Positions 1 to 11,815 of a stretch of DNA of 42,024 bases are shown piece after piece; the first letter of the stretch is position 1; each line of letters begins with the position of its first letter. Source of the DNA: Larix sibirica (lineage: Eukaryota; Streptophyta; Pinopsida; Pinales; Pinaceae); the NCBI GenBank assembly GCA_004151065.3, contig NWUY0304649207.1, positions 1 through 42,024 of the forward strand, written 5' to 3'. A program made the position numbers and the translations under genes. The notes beneath the pieces are model-generated. The model saw nothing but the letters and a program-made list of their open reading frames with translations. It ran no database searches and was not told the DNA's origin.

Positions 1-10
1 TGCATGCCAC

Positions 11-171
11 CATGCCATCTATCGAGGTGATGTCAGGTCTAGGTGCTTGACAGAGCGTGCAGAGTTTGATTTATAGGGCACACACCATTGGAAATCTGCA
101 TGCCATCTATCGAGGTGATGTCAGGTTTAGGTGCTTGTCATAGCGATCCTGCAGAGTTTACTTTACACGGC
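11..171. repeat. Imperfect tandem duplication, 88-bp period
   Basis: A block starting catgccatctatcgaggtga at 11 recurs at 99. The first 40 or so bases are nearly identical. Similarity then fades through the shared words gcagagttt and a short purine-rich tail near 171. The second copy has a small insertion. No gene is associated with it. Confidence 0.85.
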
Positions 172-439
172 AAGCGGGATAGACAATGGAAAAACGATAA
201 ACCAAACTTGGATTCCATTATCATGCAAGAAAAACGGGATTCATTCATTACATGCACTGTCCAAGACCTGCAATGTCTGTCCTCTGGGAAGGACCTACGT
301 CAGCTCGTCGCCCCCTCTTGGGAACCAAAAAACGAGGACGACGTCAACATCCTTTATCCAATAAGATTTAAAAAAAATGCTTTTTAATAATTCCATTTAA
401 TATATTAAATATTTTAGACTATAGACAAACTATAGTCAA
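172..439. other. Unassigned spacer
   Basis: A 99-codon open frame crosses this stretch (88-387), but it begins inside the tandem duplication, resembles no family I know and has no neighbouring signal. An AT-rich run follows from 370. I see no supportable feature. Confidence 0.4.
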
Positions 440-441
440 NN
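440..441. other. Two undetermined bases (N)
   Basis: The sequence reads nn here, one base before the first copy of a 25-bp direct repeat. It is probably an unresolved assembly or consensus position at a repeat boundary. Confidence 0.95.
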
Positions 442-442
442 G

Positions 443-553
443 TCTACGGCTCTTCTTTAGGACTGAAGTCCAGGGATGATCCAATCCCCTCACATGTTCA
501 CCAAAAACTTCATTCTCGAAGACATACATCTACGGCTCTTCTTTAGGACTGAA
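443..553. repeat. 25-bp direct repeat, 86-bp offset
   Basis: The word tctacggctcttctttagga and its next five bases (gaa at the end) occur at 443-467 and again, identically, at 529-553. The offset of 86 bp is close to that of the duplication at the start of the window. Confidence 0.9.
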
Positions 554-559
554 TACATA

Positions 560-2560
560 TGCAATTCTATTAATTGCTCTATGGGGCCTAGTTGGACCTG
601 GGATTCCGGAGGCTCCTCCTGGACCTACACCTGGAGTACCTAGAGTTGATGCCATACGGGGAAAATATATGATATAGCCCTATATCTATATAATTGTTCA
701 CATATGATATCGGCATGGATACGTGAAACCTGCCTAAAGCCACTAGTCGCAGGTGCTTATGCCATAGCTGGGCTCTAAGCTGACCGTGTAAGAACTACTG
801 CCAAAGCTGAACTAAGAGAATAGACTCTGCTTAGTTACCTAGTCTGCACTTGTCTCTCTAAATTGGTTCATATACGATGTTGGCATAGAGAACTTGTTCT
901 CATATACCAGGCCATATCTACTAGTTCATATAAGACACCTTGGACCTGGGACCTATGGAGAGGCTGCTCGCACCCCTCTACGTTGTTGAACTTGTCCAGA
1001 CCGATCTGGCTACTCTACTAGGACTACTACTACTCTCTTGTACTACTCTAATGGGCTCCTAGAACTAGTTTTACCATACATACGATCTCACATCTATACT
1101 TGGCTCCTAGATTGGCACCTTCCTAGATAATCTAGTTACACTAGCTCTATGGCTCTATACCTATGCTAGCCTTGTTTGCACTGTGAAAGCCAGCAGACCT
1201 AACTACAATATTTTGCATGGATACGTTGAAACTTGAACTTGCATATATACATGTGCATATATACCTGTTACTAGTTGCTGCTATGGGCCCTATTTGGACC
1301 TGGGACTCTTCTGGCTGACTCCTAATTGCTGCCATGGGGGACCCTAGGATCCTACTAGCCCTAGTCCCGTATGGGCGCATTGATACGTTGAACTTGGAAC
1401 TCGCATAAGTCCTGCTGGCTAAGACCTAGCTGGTAAACCTGGCCTGCATAAGACCTCGTCGTCATAGTGTGCAATAGACTTATATTCGTATATAGACATG
1501 CCGGACTAAAGCCAGCAGCCAGGTGCTGCTTATGCCAGAGCTGCTAGGTTCAGCTCCATTTGGACTACTATGATATATTGGCATATCTGCTTGGCCATCT
1601 CTTACTAGAGCAGCTCGCATAGAGACGTCTGCACCTTGCTTTGACAAACTAGTTTTAACATACTCTATAGCACATATACTCTAATAGCACATATAGACAT
1701 GTTCATATAAGATATCGGCATAGATATGATGTAAGCATATTGGCAATGCTTGCTATGCAGGTTGAACTTGCATCTTCTCTGTGCTAGCCTTGTGAGAAAG
1801 CCAGAATGCCAGTCCCAGCGGATTCACCTGGTCTTAGTCTCTTCACCGGTGGTGCAGCAGTAGAGAAACTATGTAGCATATAGACGTGTTCATCCATATA
1901 CGATGTCACATAGAATAGCTAATTGTTCATACATATATGATATTGGCATAGATACGTTTGCAATTTTACTAGCATATCTTCTACTAGCGCTAGTTGATCT
2001 AGTTGGTGCTGCTGTCCGATCCATGTTGGTGGTCTGGGGTCCGGCCATGCCAGTTATATACGATCCTAGACCTAGCTGGGATTGGAGACTACGCTGGGGT
2101 TGTTGTTGTGTCCGTCCTCCTAGCTGCAATTAACACTACTCTGAGGCCTCTACAATATGGCCTTACTAGTTCATACATATACGATGTTGCCATACAAACG
2201 TTGAACTTGCCCAGCAGACCGAGATCCACTATCCTCTGGGGCTATTCGACTCGAACTACTACTCGACTGGGATGGGACTACTACTTTACTAGGCTGCTGC
2301 TCCTGGGATTGATGGGAGACTTACTACGCTGGGACGGCTCGGACTACTACTCGATAGACTGGGCTCCTGGGGCGAAGACTACAGGATTCCCGCCGGCTGA
2401 TTCCACTAGCTCTACTTGGTTCATATACGATGTTTCCATCTCTACTTGGACCTGGGGCTGACTCCGGAAGCTTCTACTAGATCTCTACTAGTATCATATA
2501 CATATGATATATTGCCATGCATACGTTGAACTTGTCCAGCGGCCCGATCTACTATGGAGC
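560..2560. repeat. Cluster of decayed interspersed repeats (cat-atacgat / acgttgaacttg family)
   Basis: A degenerate unit built on gttcatatacgatgttggca, often followed by atacgttgaacttg, recurs at about 696, 865, 1215, 1701, 1924, 2169, 2419 and 2493. The best pair is 2169-2231 against 2493-2554, which share the unit plus a following block (ccagc, then ga-c-actat). A piece of that block is also near 980-1010. The DNA between copies is rich in ctactact, tgggact and gctcctgg words. A 152-codon open frame at 2003-2461 lies wholly in this repeated sequence and is not credible as a gene. The unit spacing is irregular (70 to 335 bp), as expected of an old, eroded array. Confidence 0.75.
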
Positions 2561-3622
2561 AGGCTCTTCTACGGCTACTCCACTTGGACTACAAGGTTCC
2601 TACTAGTGAAACTATGCTGCTGCTGGACGTAAGGAGTAGTAGTGGCCAGGGGGAAGTGAGTGAGGTGTTAGCGCTCATTCCCCAAAATAACACATTCCAA
2701 GTTCCCAACAGACGATGAGAAAAGAGATAGAGATGTCCAACAGACGAGATAAGGACACATTCCACAATCATAACCTAAAAAAACATACCCGAAAGAGAAG
2801 GCCCATCATTGCATGCGTACCCGAGGAACCTTCAACACATACCCCTTCAGCGGCACACCCATACCCGGAAAAAAAGCCCCCCAAAAATATAGGTTGGAAG
2901 CGTCATTACTATTCAGTGGTAAGCAAGCGTCAAGGGGCAAGCATCCATTCTTCTTACTGCCTCTTTCCTTGTTACTTCCTTACCATATTGGTTTATTTAA
3001 AGGGTGGGTGCTATAATGGAGATGATAGGTTAATGAGGAGCCGTCTTTCCTTCCTCCTTAAGAGTTGGATTGGAGCCTTCCTTCTTGAAGCTGCTGGTTC
3101 ATGAGTGGCTTTAAAATAAGAATTCTCCTTTGCATCAACGTCATTCATATCGAGCATTGAAAGGTAAGGGCCATCGTTCAGTAGCAGGTAAGGCAGCATT
3201 CCTTTCTTTCTTTTACTAACCGATAGAAAGTATAGGTGAAGCATAATCACTAGCATCATCGCGTCGCTCTTCGATGGTAAGCGTGTGGTAGCGTAAGGGA
3301 GGGTAGGGTGAGAACCCCCGTAAGGGAGAGATCGAGAGGTGGCACAGGCACAGGTAGTGCATCATTTATAACGAGAAAACGCTAAATCCACGAACCATGC
3401 TGTGTTAACTGTACCTCGTATCGCACCTAAAGCAATCAAATACTAGTGCAAGCAACCTTACCTGCCTACCTCTCTCTACTAACTGATTCACTGAACCATA
3501 CATTCAAGCAATCTCACCATTGCTAAAAATAGTAATTTGAAAGGGAAATTCAGGGATTCGATCCAGCCAGGTGCCGATCCAGGTGTACATGCATTCTACG
3601 GTACTCGCTGGTAGGCCATGCC
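2561..3622. other. Unassigned spacer
   Basis: There are open frames of 129 codons on plus (2715-3104) and 82 codons on minus (3011-3259), but they overlap each other and show no motif I recognise. The 129-codon frame is Lys/Arg/His/Pro-rich at its start and has no continuation in other frames. Purine-rich words (gtaagggag) occur at 3290-3330. Confidence 0.4.
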
Positions 3623-3766
3623 AAGTGTCAATGCCAGGTGTAGATCCAAGTGGTTTAGGCACTCGATGCTTAGCTTGAATTTATACTTGAATCTCTATCA
3701 CTCCCAATACGAGGTCTAATCTATCGTCCCAATACGATCCAATCTCACGTACCCATCATTCCCAGC
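3623..3766 (+). repeat. Dispersed repeat, copy A (partner at 35.24 kb)
   Basis: Ordered blocks shared with 35241-35458 are gtgtcaatgccaggt, the gatgcttagctt region, atcactcccaatacgagg (3697-3714) and cccatcattcccagc (3752-3766). The order and orientation match, but the spacing differs by insertions in the other copy. The two copies lie over 31 kb apart. Confidence 0.75.
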
Positions 3767-5827
3767 AGCTCACTCCCGATAAGTGTATGCATAGCCAAAC
3801 TACTAAACTACCAACTCCAACAACTGCCATATCTTCTGCGGGAGAGGCATTTCTTTAGCGACGAGCTGATTGGATTGGTGAATTTTATCTTATTAGTTTT
3901 TTTTCTCTCTCCCATATATCCTAATCCATCTGGCCGCTCCGATACGACCACGCAGTAACCTATTCGTTTCAAACCCCACCACATGCGATATATATATATA
4001 TTATTCTCTCCTCGTCCGGTGGCCAACGCACGCCTGCCCTACCCCTTTGTCCTTGGTCGTTGCGTGCTTCCTCCTCATTCCACTTTTTTTATTCTTTCTA
4101 TTATGGTAGAGCCAGGGGTGAGCGTAGACCTGTAGTATTCTCAGCTCGTGGTAATTTCCCATCTTGTTCCCAGTAGTCCTATCGAGGTGGAGTTATAGAT
4201 CGAGGGTCGAGGGTATAGGTTGTTCGGCATGTTGAAATCAAGTTTAGCATCCTGGTACTTGTCCAGCATATAGGTGGTAGAGGGGCGAAGCCGTGCAGGT
4301 CTGGTGCGGCAGACAGAATGGGAACTTACAATGGCGAACTTAAAGGGGAAGTAAAGGTGTAGGGACTAAAGGTTCGGTCAGAGGGACCCAAGTAAGAGTG
4401 TAAGAAAGGTTCCAAGGCAGAGTCCAAAGGCAGTACCCAAGGCAGAGTTTCAGGAAGGTCCCACCAAGGAGTGTAAGGTCCAAAGGAGGAGGGCATAGGC
4501 TGAGGGCGGAGGGCTAATTATTGAGGTTAGGTCTCCTCGAGGTCAGTGTCTCAGTGCAGTTCTGTTCAGTAAGCCAATACCGGTCAGTGGGAACATGTCA
4601 TGCCTGGTAGGTTTAATAGGGTTATCACTGCACCTCTTTCATTTATTGGACCACCCTGCTCTGAATATGTGTTGGCAATTCAATATCTATCTATCCAGAG
4701 CTTCCACGCTACTAAGTCTGTTGGTGACGACCCGCCTGTGTCTTCTCCCTTTGATTCACTCACACTCCTTCTTCCCATTGTACTTTCCCCGTACCGTGTG
4801 CTGAACCGTGCTGGGGAACATATGCCACTAACAAAATCATCCCATTCACTGAAGCCGTTCATTAACAGTGAGAAGCCATTTACTTAAGCCATTCAATTTC
4901 GCTTTTAACTCACTGGATGAAGCAACTAGCTTAACCCGATTTACCGTATGAGTTATTTAGGGCAGGCTAATAAGAGGCACCTACATAGATTGGATGGATG
5001 GAAGATTATATTGAGGAAGGTAGCTGGTATAATAATATAGAGTGAACGGAGGAGCCCGGCCCTTAGTTCCTGGGGCGTGGAATAATTGTATTGGTTGTGG
5101 AGAAAGAAAAGAAGGGTTTTTGCATAAATGCCAAATGCTCCCTTTCTATTCTTTTTTTCTACCTATAAATTAGAAATAAATGGTGTGACTACTCATGGGT
5201 CATAAGAGTTACCTATCAGGGAAAATACTAATCGTTGTGAGGGTTATGGACCGCCGACTAGAAAGGACTAAGTCCCTGTTTGTTAAGAAGTTGACTCAAG
5301 AGAGTCCCCAGTGTAAAGAGAAAAGCCCTACCCTAGTAGTTTGAACTGAACCGATGGAGAAAACAACTAACTACCTGGGAAAACTAAGCTTTTCTGGGTT
5401 GGCTCGCTTATAAAAAAAAGTAGCCCTATTTCTTTTTTCATTGGGAATCAATCAGATCATTCTTTTTCCCCGCACCCGAGTATAACAACTATATATTCCA
5501 TTATGTTCAAATCCGAACTGGGTTCAGGTCAAGGCATTGCTTACCCCGGCAGAACGAAAGCAAAACCAACAGGTTTAGGAGGTGAGGCTTGAACGGAAAG
5601 AGAAGCAGGGTTATAAAATTATAAGCTAGCGCGTTGTTTTTATAAGCCCCTCCATCCATCACTCAATCAATCCCTCGCTCAATCAATTGCATTCTGACTG
5701 GCATGAATAAGATAATCTGGCTGGCCCTGGGAGAGGTACACAAATTTCCTTATTCTACGTTCCCTTAATCACCGTACCGACACACACGTTCAAAGCAGTA
5801 GATCTAATGTTTTATCAAGCCACTTCT
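3767..5827. other. Unassigned spacer
   Basis: Only short overlapping open frames are present. Features seen are a tatatata run at 3990-4002 and a purine-rich stretch at 4370-4510 in which caaggcag and aaggtcc words recur. The stretch 5040-5640 is less repetitive and could hide an intron or gene remnant, but I could not match it to any mitochondrial gene or find a group II intron domain V. Confidence 0.4.
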
Positions 5828-5898
5828 AAGGGTGTAGCGTAGTCTGGTTAGCGCATCTGTGTATACAGAGAACATAGGTTCGAATCCTGTAACCCCTC
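5828..5898 (+). pseudogene. trnP: Relic of native mitochondrial tRNA-Pro gene, anticodon deleted
   Basis: The D arm (gcgtagtctggttagcgc), the anticodon stem (tctgt paired with acaga) and the T arm (ataggttcgaatcctgt) match the native plant mitochondrial tRNA-Pro(UGG) as I know it. The anticodon loop has shrunk from seven bases to four (gtat), so the UGG anticodon is gone. The variable loop has also lost about one base, and the acceptor stem (aagggtg against aacccct) has two mismatches. The molecule cannot read a codon or fold normally, so this is a dead copy. In plant mitochondria trnP often lies near trnF or trnS, but I see neither here. It is the best single indication that the window is mitochondrial. 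Confidence 0.85.
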
Positions 5899-5972
5899 CC
5901 ACCTAGTTTCTACCTTCTTAATTGATTTCATTTATTATGAGCCTTAGTGTTAGTAATTGAATGTGTCTTAAT

Positions 5973-6000
5973 GAGCCTCCCCTAGAATGAGGGGGCACTC
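5973..6000 (+). repeat. Hairpin repeat family, copy 1
   Basis: The sequence gagcctcccctagaatgag continues into a G run. The stem is cccct paired with aggggg-side bases around a six-base loop (agaatg). Copies are at 6903, 7911 and 32380. Confidence 0.75.
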
Positions 6001-6050
6001 CTTCATCAATTGTAGTTAGCGGGAGCACCCCTTCATCAATTATAGTTAGC
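5995..6050. repeat. Tandem duplication of 26 bp, 30-bp offset
   Basis: The unit gcactccttcatcaattgta and its next six bases at 5995-6020 recur with two changes at 6025-6050. The repeat starts inside the hairpin element at 5973. Confidence 0.9.
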
Positions 6051-6377
6051 CATAGTATAGTTAAAAGCGGTAGCAGAATTGTATAGTTATTTTACTATAG
6101 TTTAATTTTACTATAGTTCTTTTTACGTACTGCTCAATTTGATTGTACCAAATTCGCACTGTTGAACCATCATGTCTATCTATGCTCAGGATATAAATTG
6201 TGTAATGCAAAGGTGACAATAGCGATGAAATTGAACTATAGTGAACTAGAATATAGTTCTTGTAGTGAATTGTTGTTTCTAAGAATTCCATAGTCTAGTT
6301 ATATTAGTTTAGTATAGTTAGTATTATTCCATTAGATTCAATTATCTATTATATATATATATTATTCTTATATATTA
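6051..6377. other. AT-rich spacer with ctatagtt words
   Basis: Repeated short words (actatagtt, tagtatagtt) and an atatatatat run near 6350 occur here. A 76-codon minus open frame is a by-product of AT-rich sequence. There is no gene evidence. Confidence 0.5.
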
Positions 6378-6511
6378 GTATAGTATAGTATTATATTAGT
6401 ATTAGTTATTAAATATGTAATAAGGAGTTATAAGTGTTTCTTTTATTTCTAGTATGTATAGTTAGTATTTTATTAAAGTATAGATTGTATAGTATAGTAT
6501 TATATTAGTAT
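6378..6511. repeat. 25-bp AT-rich direct repeat, 109-bp offset
   Basis: The word gtatagtatagtattatatt plus agtat is present at 6378-6402 and, identically, at 6487-6511. The surrounding DNA is built from the same tagtata words. Confidence 0.9.
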
Positions 6512-6864
6512 AGATTGCTAAGTAATGCTTGGTCGTCTTGGTTTTTAATGCTTGGTGTTTTATGACTTAATATATAACCGGAAGCTGTTTGAATGACTGA
6601 ATCATCATGGATTCTTATAGTGTTTCCATGTGCTACATTACATAGGGAATAGTCTCCATGCGTAATGAATCTCATCCATCGCGTAATCAATATATAACTA
6701 ATCCGCGTTCTATCCACAGCCCCAATCAATCTTTCACAACTAATCTTTGCATCTATGCAAATACTAAATACTGAGGCTATCGCGATGAACCTATCTTTGC
6801 GTTGTCTCCAGCTGCTTTGTTTCCACCTGATACCGATTTGACCACCTTCTGAATAACCAACCAC
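6505..6864 (-). other. 119-codon open frame, no recognised family
   Basis: This is the longest minus frame in the 6-11 kb spacer. The predicted product is basic to neutral with no membrane segment, signal peptide or motif that I recognise. It overlaps the AT repeat at its 3' end. There is no sign of continuation in other frames, so I cannot call it a decayed gene. It is kept only because the region around it (6540-6860) has a more balanced composition than its flanks. Confidence 0.2.
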
Positions 6865-6902
6865 TACATGTTTGTTGTTTCCTGACGTGAACCCCGACCT
6901 AT

Positions 6903-6930
6903 GGGAGTAAGAGCCTCCCTATATTTAGGG
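6903..6930 (+). repeat. Hairpin repeat family, copy 3
   Basis: The copy reads gggagtaagagcctccctat and on to tttaggg. The arm is one base shorter than in the other copies, and the stem is still perfect (cccta with taggg). The gggag-gagcc prefix is shared with the copy at 32380. Confidence 0.6.
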
Positions 6931-7910
6931 TAAAGATCCCAACCGTAGTTAACGTGAACCAATGAACATATTCTACTCTCCCAATTCTACTCCGTACTTA
7001 TACTGATACTCCGTACTGATACTGAACATGTTCTCCGCTCAGACCATACCAGTGAATTAGTATATTAAGATTTCCCCCGCAGTGACCGTATCTCCAGTGA
7101 CCATATATTGATTGTACGCTCAGCTCTTGTTCAACATACCCTCACTTATTAATTAAAGGCCATACCCTCTGAACTTGATGAACAAAGAATTCATAGGCCA
7201 GTTACACTCCAATACTTTAGCGAAGGCAGTGCCAGTCTCGAATCCTCTCTATGTTTCAAGCTATTATCAATGAATTGAACTAGCAATAGGAACTATCCGA
7301 ACAAGTAGTTATCCTTTGTTTCATGGACACCTGAACCCCCAAACTATGTGAGGTGCTTAAGCTCGAGGGTAAACATAGCTTATATCCACTCCTAATATCA
7401 TACTAGAAATAGAAATAATAATAAAGCTAGTTCCAGTCAGCTAGTTCCACCACTTAATAAAGCTCCCCGCAGTCCTACTAATTGAAACTACTAATCTTGC
7501 CATCTATAAAAACTCTTTTTTGCGAAGAGTTAATTTCATAGCATGCTACTAATTTGAAAGCATGAATCTATTCTCTTCCACGCTCCATCTGTTCCATGCA
7601 TAATAAATATCTACTCTTTCAGAAGCTAGTCTACTCTTCATCTCATAAGACGCAAGGAATAACTATTCAAGAATCAATCCATGCAAGTCAATTCCACCAC
7701 TTTGAAACTACGGGACAATTTATAAGTGACAAGCGACTAGGCTTCGCCCCTCCGCTCCGCTGTGTTATCTCCCCTGTGTTGTCAGTGAAAAGCAACGTAA
7801 AAACTCTCCGCAATGGGTTGGTCGAGCCTAGCCGGCCTAAGGAAGCTGCTCTAAATGACAAGCAATAAAGAAATTCATCTTTTTTAGGCGACCCCATAAA
7901 CCGTAGGAAG
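6931..7910. other. Unassigned spacer
   Basis: Short open frames only. The word actgatactccgtactgata gives a small tandem repeat near 7000-7020. The frames at 7596-7868 (plus) and 7688-7897 (minus) overlap and neither is recognised. Confidence 0.4.
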
Positions 7911-7936
7911 GAAGAGCAACCCCTATACTTAGGGGA
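7911..7936 (+). repeat. Hairpin repeat family, copy 4
   Basis: The copy reads gaagagcaacccctatactt then agggg. The stem ccccta/taggggg-side is six perfect pairs around the loop tact. The gagc prefix is shared with the other copies. Confidence 0.6.
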
Positions 7937-8807
7937 AACATAACATGATCCAAGCTATTGATGAACCTCCTATCTCTCAACCAACGAATATGAACCTATC
8001 TCATAAACTCCTAGTTTTCATGGCTCATCACATTTAATAGTGCATGTTCCATCCAATAAGCTCTCTGTGACAAACAATGCGATTCATCTCTCTATGTAAA
8101 CCAATGAATCATCCGCGTTCTCTCTCTATAAAACATCTATCGGAAATCTATCTGTCAATCAATTCATCTATCTCTATCGAATCTATCTATCCGCTAGCAT
8201 TGGGTTCCGGCCCATTGGTTCCGCTTAGTGATTGCCTTCCACACTCATTCAATCGTCGGGAGCTCGGGACATGTTCAGTAGGGGCACTAAAACTCAAGCA
8301 TTGCTAAGGTAGAAGATAAAAGCAGGGAAGAAGCATTAGGATATTGCGAGGTGTAGGGAAATAATTAAGATATTCATGTTGTTCATGGATGGACATTCAG
8401 ATTCAGATATGGAAGCAGCGCATAAAGATATGAAACAACCGCTAAGAACAATCAACGAGAACTAAATAACTTACCTTCTTATGTTTTAATTAAGCTTGGC
8501 TAAGAGATAGCTTTAGGAGATTGAATAAAGGTTAGGGTTAATAGATCAGTCAGAACTTTAGCTAGTAAAGAGAAACCAGGTGCTAGTTATTTATGTTAAT
8601 TGGGAAACATGAGTTAGTTAATAAGTGTTAGGTGATTAGGAAGTGTGAGGTGATGAGGAACAACTTATCCTATTTTATGATAGCAATAAGATGATAGACC
8701 AATAAGACAACTCAACAATAAAAATGACCTATTAAACACAAAGCCAACCTACCCTTATATATATATATATTTTTTTTTCTCTTTATACCGGAGAGGAGCT
8801 TAGTCAG
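7937..8807. other. Unassigned spacer with ATCT-type microrepeats
   Basis: Recurrent atctatct words at 8140-8195 and a (ta)n-t(n) run at 8755-8780. A plus open frame at 8077-8307 is made of the atctat words and is not credible. Confidence 0.45.
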
Positions 8808-9135
8808 TTTCAAGTTGGGAACCAATAAACTATTACTATTTATTTATTACTTGGCTAACAACGAAACCATTAAACAGGGATTAATACATAGCAGCAGTTA
8901 GTTTTAGATATAAGTCCTTTCATTATCATCCGTGTTGCAGAGAGAGCTCAGATACAGGACATAGGAAACAGATCTATTTATTCTTTGACTGCTTGGTAGG
9001 CTAAGATAGAGAGAGCAACCTAAGCGCTATGAAGAGGATTGGTTTTTCTAGTTACGCGTGTTAAGCTTGGAACCAATAAGACCCATCACTAGTTTAGTAT
9101 CACTTGGCTAAGAAAGACAACCAACCATGTAAATA
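8808..9135. repeat. Diverged direct repeat, about 70 bp, 250-bp offset
   Basis: Copies at 8808-8877 and 9058-9135 share the framework caagttggga/taagcttgg, aaccaataa(a/g)ac, actt ggctaa(c/g)a and aaccat. The same framework is found inverted at 32133-32204 (ttcttagccaagt, then tcttattggt). The family therefore has at least three members. Confidence 0.6.
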
Positions 9136-11504
9136 AGGAAAGCAGCCGGATAGATCAAGTTGTTGTATTACGTTGGATAGAGGAAAGCCGGATAGAAGTA
9201 TCACCACGTTGTCAAGATGCAAGTTGGATTAAGTTGTAAAGATAGGGGGGTTCCCGGAGTTAACATCTCCGAAATAAAAAATTACCTATGTTCATCATTA
9301 TGCCAACAAAACTATACCATTTGCTATGATAAACAGACCAAGGGTGCATGGTTATATAAAAAATAATACAATTATATCTCTGTAAAGCTTAGCAGGCTCA
9401 GCAGCGGGGATAAATTTGTGGTTGTGTTAGCGCCCTCATTCACGCACTGTTATAACTGTAGGGCAACGGGAAATTGGTGAGTGATGTCGGAGGATGATCG
9501 AGGTTACTTCTGTCTATCTTTTTCACTGGTAGCTTGTAAGAGACATTACTAACGATGCTCCCTACTTGACTTGCTGGTGATGGATTTATAGTTGTATTTA
9601 TTTATGACTGATAAACCTGGTCTTCATTGAGACTCCTATTGATTATAAGATAGATAGAAAGATAGGATTATTAATTGGTTAAGATAAACAGTAGGAATAG
9701 AAATAAACCCAAATAAGAATAAGAATAATAATTTATAAGAACAATAAAAAGCTAGGAACAAACCCTCATCATATAAAATGAAATATTCCTAACATAAAAA
9801 GATATTCTTGTTCTTCCTCTTCATCTCTAAAAATAATACTACCTAAAATACTACAAGGGAGACTAAAGTCCTAAATCCCAACCTAAGGAGCCAAAGAGGA
9901 TATAAACACCTAAAAGTCTAACCGGGTCTGTCTGGGGCTTACCGAGAAGACGTCATACCCTTCTTAGTGGAGAGGAGTTAATTCCTAGTTCCCTTGGTCG
10001 TTGGAGCCTCTTATCCTTACTGACCAGGTCTATTTATTAATGAAATCTTGACTTCAAGGATGTCCTGAGGGTTAGGGTTGTGTATCAGGGTCTCTCTGTA
10101 TCTAAGCTTAAAATGACTCAACTATTTCTGATCTCCCGCTATAAAAGTAAAAGAACATAAAGCTACTATCTATATAACAGACCCTTTACACTAGAAATAT
10201 CCTAGAAGTTCTCTCAAAATCTCCCAAATAAAGTCTGTATTGTACGTTAAAAAGTAGTCTATGAGAATAAAAGCGAGATTGTATTACCATTGTGTTCGCA
10301 CGGTAAACCAACCATGAAATTTCCACCACCCATAATTAGAACTTTGTAACAACTCTTAAGACTTATATCTTTTCTAAGGAGTCTTACTATTAAAATAAAA
10401 TAGAAAGACTTACTTATCCTAATATTAACTTATTAACTTCTGATTCCTCTACTTCCTAAAGACTATCTATATATTATTGTTACTAAATATTATAATACCT
10501 AGCTAAGCTTCTAGATATATATCCTAAAGTCTTAACCAACTATGGATAAGGAATAAAGAATCCCCTATCTTTCATAAAGCAATGGTAAAGCATATACTAA
10601 TAAACCATAAGAAATACCTAATCTTCTCTTTATTCCGTACAATCTTAATCCCAATATAGTATAGAGTTATTATTACCTAAAGAGTATAAGGAGTTCCTTT
10701 TATCTAACTAAGTAAGTCTCTAGTTATAGCCTACAAAGCTAATAAATAGTTATAGTTCCCTGAGTTACTGGTTCCTTTAGTTATTAATCCTACTCTCTTA
10801 TTATTATTTCTATCCTTAATAAATTGATCTAAACTTCTTATTTATACCTTATACTTAAAGACTATCTTTTTTCTATTATTCCAAAGGTTCTATTTCTTAG
10901 TATACCTTCTATATCTAAAAAAAATATTATTATTGACTAATTCCCAAGATTCTTATGCACTTTTCATACATTATAAACTTATAGAATACTAAACTTATCA
11001 TGTTAATTCCTAGCTTATACAAAGACATACAAATAATAATACCTTGTTCTTATTCCTCTCTTAAATCCTATCTAGTGTATAAGAGTTATTCTTACCTCCT
11101 CCTAAAGAGTATAAGGAGTCTTCTGAGTTTATTATATCCCGGCCCACTAGTACGAAATGGATTCCAAGTGACATTTGAGTATTTCCTAGCCCAGTGTATG
11201 GGTATTATCCTCTAAAACGAGTAGCAGAGGCAGTACCGGTATCAAAACCAGTGGAAGAGCCAGTACCGGAATACCTGACCTTACCTTTTTATTTGAAAGT
11301 GATATAATGGCTATGTTAAGGATGGAATTTATAAGTGAACCCGGAGCTCCCGGCGAGAAACTACATGGGAGATACATAAGGGGAGGCTTTTAATGCCCAC
11401 CTACGCAGAAACAGGCTTCACAGAGCGGTATTCCTTATTGATCTAAGCTTCCCGGGAGAGAGAATGAATGACTGTATCGGTAAGCCTCCTTATTGACTTC
11501 AAAG
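9136..11504. other. AT-rich spacer without recognisable genes
   Basis: Stretches of 30-70 bp are largely composed of taa, aat and ctatct words. The word gccggataga occurs twice (near 9145 and 9188). Small open frames at 11000-11215 and 11186-11377 carry no recognisable motif. I see no RNA gene, intron boundary or retrotransposon motif here. Confidence 0.5.
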
Positions 11505-11815
11505 GCCCTAAACATTTTTGACAGGCCAGGGTTACAGGTCAGAAACAGGCCCTAAACCGGCTTAACAGGCCATGAACACGAAACAGGCTTAACAGGCTGG
11601 GTCCTAAATAGGCCATTAACTAAATAGGCTTAACAGGTCATCAATCAATGGGCTTGGCTCGGGCTTCGCCCTTGATAACACCATTAGTCTACAGGTTCAT
11701 AAAGAGGTTCCGTTGACAGGCTCCGTCGACAGATTCATAAATAGGTCGCGATAGGCTCATAAATAGGTTCCGTAATCCGTCGATAGGCCCATAAATAGGA
11801 TAGTATAAACCTTCC
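11505..11815. repeat. Degenerate short-repeat cluster (acaggc and ataaatagg words)
   Basis: The word cttaacaggc or a near match recurs four times at 11550-11640. Then cataaatagg recurs at about 11690-11810, interleaved with ccgt-gacagg. The array overlaps the 3' end of the minus-strand reading frame that runs to 11757. Confidence 0.7.

Noticed and set aside
2003-2461. 152-codon plus open frame
   Set aside because: It is built entirely from the decayed repeat units and ctact-rich filler, and no domain is visible.
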